From DATMNI01 sp035570275 (GTDB taxonomy: Bacteria; Acidobacteriota; Terriglobia; Bryobacterales; Bryobacteraceae), in NCBI GenBank assembly GCA_035570275.1, contig DATMNI010000424.1, positions 1-7,643 on the forward strand: 7,643 nucleotides of DNA, read 5' to 3'. The notes beneath the pieces were generated by a model that searched no databases, was not told where the DNA came from, and saw only the letters and a list, made by a program, of their open reading frames with translations. This document shows positions 6,552 to 7,643 of this stretch, in pieces. How positions within the stretch are numbered: position 1 is the stretch's first letter; every line of letters starts with the position of its first letter. The translations under genes and the position numbers were made by a program.

Positions 6552-7244
6552 ATGCAGCTCGATCCCGAGTATTTACGCCAACACTACGCCTCGCTATCCG
6601 ACCAGGCGCTCTTAGCGGTCGACCGCGCGGATCTGGTCGAGATGGCCCAGGTGATTTTCGATCTTGAGGTCGGCCGTCGAAAACCGGTTCCGCCACGGGA
6701 TACCCGGCACGGGCAGCCGACTATTCCCAGGCAGGGGGATCCGCTCGATGAGGAGGCGGACGATGAGGAGGCGGACGATGACGAGGCCGAGGTTGACGAA
6801 GCCGAGGTTGACGGCGAAACGCACGGCGCCGGAGAAGAGCCCGGCTGGCTGGAAGAAGCCGCTGAAGTATACTCATACGCCGTGCAGTCCGCGACCGCCC
6901 ACGCGCCGGATGCTGTGAACGCTCGCGACGCGTTAGAAGCCGCCGGCATCCCCTGTTATTTGGATCTTTGCGAGATACCGCGGGAGGAGAGCCTTTCGCC
7001 GTACGGGACGCATCGATGGCGGCTGATGGTGCCAGGCAAACTGAACCTGCGAGCCACCAGCGTGCTGGAACGCGAGATCTTCAACGTGGAATTCGAAGCT
7101 GGGTGGAAAACGCATCTGGAAGCCCTCTCGGATGAGGAGCTTCGTGCCATGAATCCGCAGGTCGCATTCGGTGGCCTGTATGATCGAGTCGCGCGCGTTA
7201 ACAGAGTCTATGAGGAAGAAATCGCGCGCCGCCAGATGAAATAA
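6552..7244 (+). CDS. Hypothetical acidic protein with related N- and C-terminal helical motifs
   Basis: I do not recognise a named family. The 230-residue product is probably cytoplasmic: no signal peptide or membrane helix is visible. Three parts can be seen. Residues 4-43 form a helical segment containing SLSDQALLAVDRADLVEMAQ and ending DLEVGRR. Residues 66-90 are an Asp/Glu-rich linker encoded by 15-bp repeats. Residues 103-178 look like a small alpha/beta domain (YSYAVQSATAHAPDAV, ALEAAGIPCYLDL, then HRWRLMVPGKLNLRATSVL), loosely reminiscent of DUF2007-type 'putative signal transducing' proteins; this is weak. Residues 190-227 (EALSDEELRAMNP to YEEEIARR) resemble the N-terminal segment, so the ends may be a duplicated unit. 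The start has a strong ribosome site. It is divergent from the kinase gene and could be co-regulated with it or be its substrate, but that is only inference. Confidence 0.75.
   Translation: MQLDPEYLRQHYASLSDQALLAVDRADLVEMAQVIFDLEVGRRKPVPPRDTRHGQPTIPRQGDPLDEEADDEEADDDEAEVDEAEVDGETHGAGEEPGWLEEAAEVYSYAVQSATAHAPDAVNARDALEAAGIPCYLDLCEIPREESLSPYGTHRWRLMVPGKLNLRATSVLEREIFNVEFEAGWKTHLEALSDEELRAMNPQVAFGGLYDRVARVNRVYEEEIARRQMK
6747..6806 (+). repeat. 15-bp tandem repeat, four copies, coding an acidic linker
   Basis: GATGAGGAGGCGGAC occurs twice in a row (6747-6761, 6762-6776), followed by two diverged copies, GATGACGAGGCCGAG (6777-6791) and GTTGACGAAGCCGAG (6792-6806). The product is DEEAD-DEEAD-DDEAE-VDEAE. 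The 15-bp unit keeps the frame, so copy number can vary without breaking the gene. Confidence 0.88.
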
Positions 7245-7252
7245 AAGTGCGC

Positions 7253-7268
7253 CTCGCCTTAGGCGGAG
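7253..7268 (+). terminator. Weak hairpin after the acidic-protein gene
   Basis: CTCGCC-TTA-GGC-G-GAG forms six pairs with one bulged G, starting 8 bases after the stop codon. No T-run follows, so it may not be an intrinsic terminator. Confidence 0.25.
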
Positions 7269-7321
7269 TCAAGCAATAAGCTGGACAATTTGCGTTTAGC
7301 GTAAGGGGAATCGGCTTGGAA

Positions 7322-7350
7322 CGTGGGATTCAAAAAGGCAAGATTTCACG
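7322..7350. repeat. Imperfect inverted repeat abutting the intron 3' junction
   Basis: CGTGGGATT (7322-7330) and GATTTCACG (7342-7350) can pair over nine positions in plus-strand RNA, including three G-U pairs, around an 11-base A-rich loop. It ends exactly at the proposed 3' splice site. In minus-strand RNA two of the pairs become A-C mismatches. Confidence 0.4.
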
Positions 7351-7400
7351 GTAGAGTAGGAGAGAGGGCGACAACTTGCGGTGCGACCCACTCTCCCCTC
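7351..7400 (-). ncRNA. Group II intron domain VI with bulged branch-point adenosine
   Basis: Reading the minus strand, GAG (7400-7398) pairs with CUC (7356-7354), G7397 with U7358, and GGAGAG (7396-7391) with CUCUCC (7364-7359). After a U-U mismatch GGG (7389-7387) pairs with CCC (7368-7366). This leaves A7357 as a single bulged adenosine, seven bases from the end of the intron, the expected position of the lariat branch point. Confidence 0.82.
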
Positions 7401-7403
7401 GTC

Positions 7404-7437
7404 GAACCGGACAAGCGGAGTTCCCGACATCCGGCTC
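7404..7437 (-). ncRNA. Group II intron domain V (catalytic hairpin)
   Basis: The 34-nt element begins GAGCCGGAUG, which contains the catalytic AGC triad, and ends GUCCGGUUC; these close a nine-pair lower stem including G-U pairs. The upper part is a short CGG/CCG stem with a GAACU loop. The sequence around the internal bulge (G-U before, C-U-U after) departs from the more usual form, so activity is likely but not certain. Confidence 0.85.
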
Positions 7438-7491
7438 TCCTGAAAACGTATTGCCGCAGGCATTCACAGGCAGTTGCACGGCTGTCAACCT

Positions 7492-7643
7492 CTACAGCTT
7501 CACCAGCCCTAATCGCTGGATTTGCTCATAGAAACTGACCCCTTCCGGCGGACGGTAGGGCCGTTGGCTGCGTCGTCTCAGATGCTGCATGAGACGATCC
7601 CGAACATACGAGTTGATCTCGCGGAAGGCTTGGCGTGGATACC
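7492..7643 (-). CDS. Group II intron reverse transcriptase/maturase, C-terminal fragment
   Basis: Only the last 49 residues are inside the window; the polymerase domain with its YADD motif lies off the right edge. The visible part reads YPRQAFREINSYVRDRLMQH, then LRRRSQRPYRPP, then GVSFYEQIQRLGLVKL and TAG. The pattern of an FR-I-SYVR-RL helix followed by an Arg-rich LRRRSQRP segment is typical of the maturase-specific (X) domain end of bacterial group II intron proteins. The maturase domain binds the intron RNA and assists splicing, and with the reverse transcriptase it carries out retrohoming. The protein stops without an HNH endonuclease domain, so this intron would use endonuclease-independent mobility. 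The position just upstream of domain V, in domain IV, is the normal place for this gene and strongly supports the call. Confidence 0.85.
   Translation of the reverse strand, partial: YPRQAFREINSYVRDRLMQHLRRRSQRPYRPPEGVSFYEQIQRLGLVKL

Larger units (their letters stand above)
7351..7643 (-). mobile_element. Group II intron, 3' portion (5' part off the right edge)
   Basis: A self-splicing retroelement read on the minus strand. In order, the window shows the end of the intron-encoded reverse transcriptase/maturase (stop at 7494-7492), 54 bases of domain IV remainder, a 34-nt domain V (7437-7404), a three-base joiner, and domain VI ending in UCUAC at 7351. The proposed 3' splice site is between 7351 and 7350. 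The 5' end, starting with GUGYG in most such introns, and the rest of the protein must lie beyond 7643. The intron class cannot be fixed from this part alone. The interrupted gene is unidentified; 7245-7350, the visible 3' exon side, has no evident coding sequence on the minus strand, suggesting insertion in intergenic DNA. Confidence 0.88.

Noticed and set aside
6472..6696. In-frame 75-residue N-terminal extension of the kinase
   Set aside because: It is Arg/Pro-rich, overlaps the oppositely oriented acidic-protein gene and its ribosome site, and precedes the family-typical N-terminus MSFSPATRLGPYEIL.
7323..7538. 71-residue plus-strand open frame
   Set aside because: It runs antisense through domain VI, domain V and the maturase end of the group II intron, which explain the sequence better.
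1..7643. CRISPR array, tRNA, rRNA or a multi-gene defence system
   Set aside because: No regularly spaced repeats, no tRNA-like cloverleaf and no nuclease, helicase or toxin genes are visible; the 15-bp repeats at 6747-6806 are coding and contiguous, without spacers.

Overview
The window is GC-rich and reads like chromosomal DNA of an acidobacterium, probably from the Solibacter/Bryobacter group. That assignment is inferred from protein families. There is a secreted protein made almost entirely of the domain called the 'Solibacter uncharacterized C-terminal domain' (TIGR03437 type). There is also a PknB-type serine/threonine kinase fused to a TolB/WD40-like beta-propeller, a fusion very abundant in that lineage. 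No 16S or other marker gene is present to confirm it.

Layout from left to right: (1) 1-1046, minus strand: a Wzz/GumC-type polysaccharide chain-length/export protein that runs off the left edge. (2) 1077-2816, plus strand: a Wzy/WaaL-family O-antigen polymerase or ligase with a TPR-like C-terminal tail, divergent from (1) with only 30 bp between the start codons. (3) 2881-3786, plus strand: a small secreted TIGR03437-type protein with its own good promoter (TTGGCA-18-TATAAT) and short tandem duplications at both ends. (4) 6471-3930, minus strand: a membrane-anchored Ser/Thr kinase with a beta-propeller sensor, split by a single-base frameshift near 4238-4248. (5) 6552-7244, plus strand: an unrecognised acidic protein whose two ends carry related helical motifs, separated by a 15-bp-repeat-encoded acidic linker. 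(6) 7351-7643, minus strand: the 3' end of a group II intron, comprising the C-terminus of its reverse transcriptase/maturase, domain V, domain VI with a bulged branch-point A, and the 3' splice junction.

Genes 1 and 2 belong together: Wzz-type and Wzy-type proteins cooperate in Wzy-dependent synthesis of surface polysaccharide, so the left edge is probably part of an exopolysaccharide or O-antigen locus. The secreted protein, the kinase and the acidic protein have no visible pathway link to them. The kinase and the acidic protein are divergent across 80 bp and could share regulation, but nothing in the sequence proves a functional link. The intron is a mobile element at the right edge whose 5' half lies outside the window.

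I see no convincing wholly new defence or mobile system. The points most worth a second look are the intron end, the kinase frameshift, the duplications in the secreted protein and the two-ended repeat architecture of the acidic protein.
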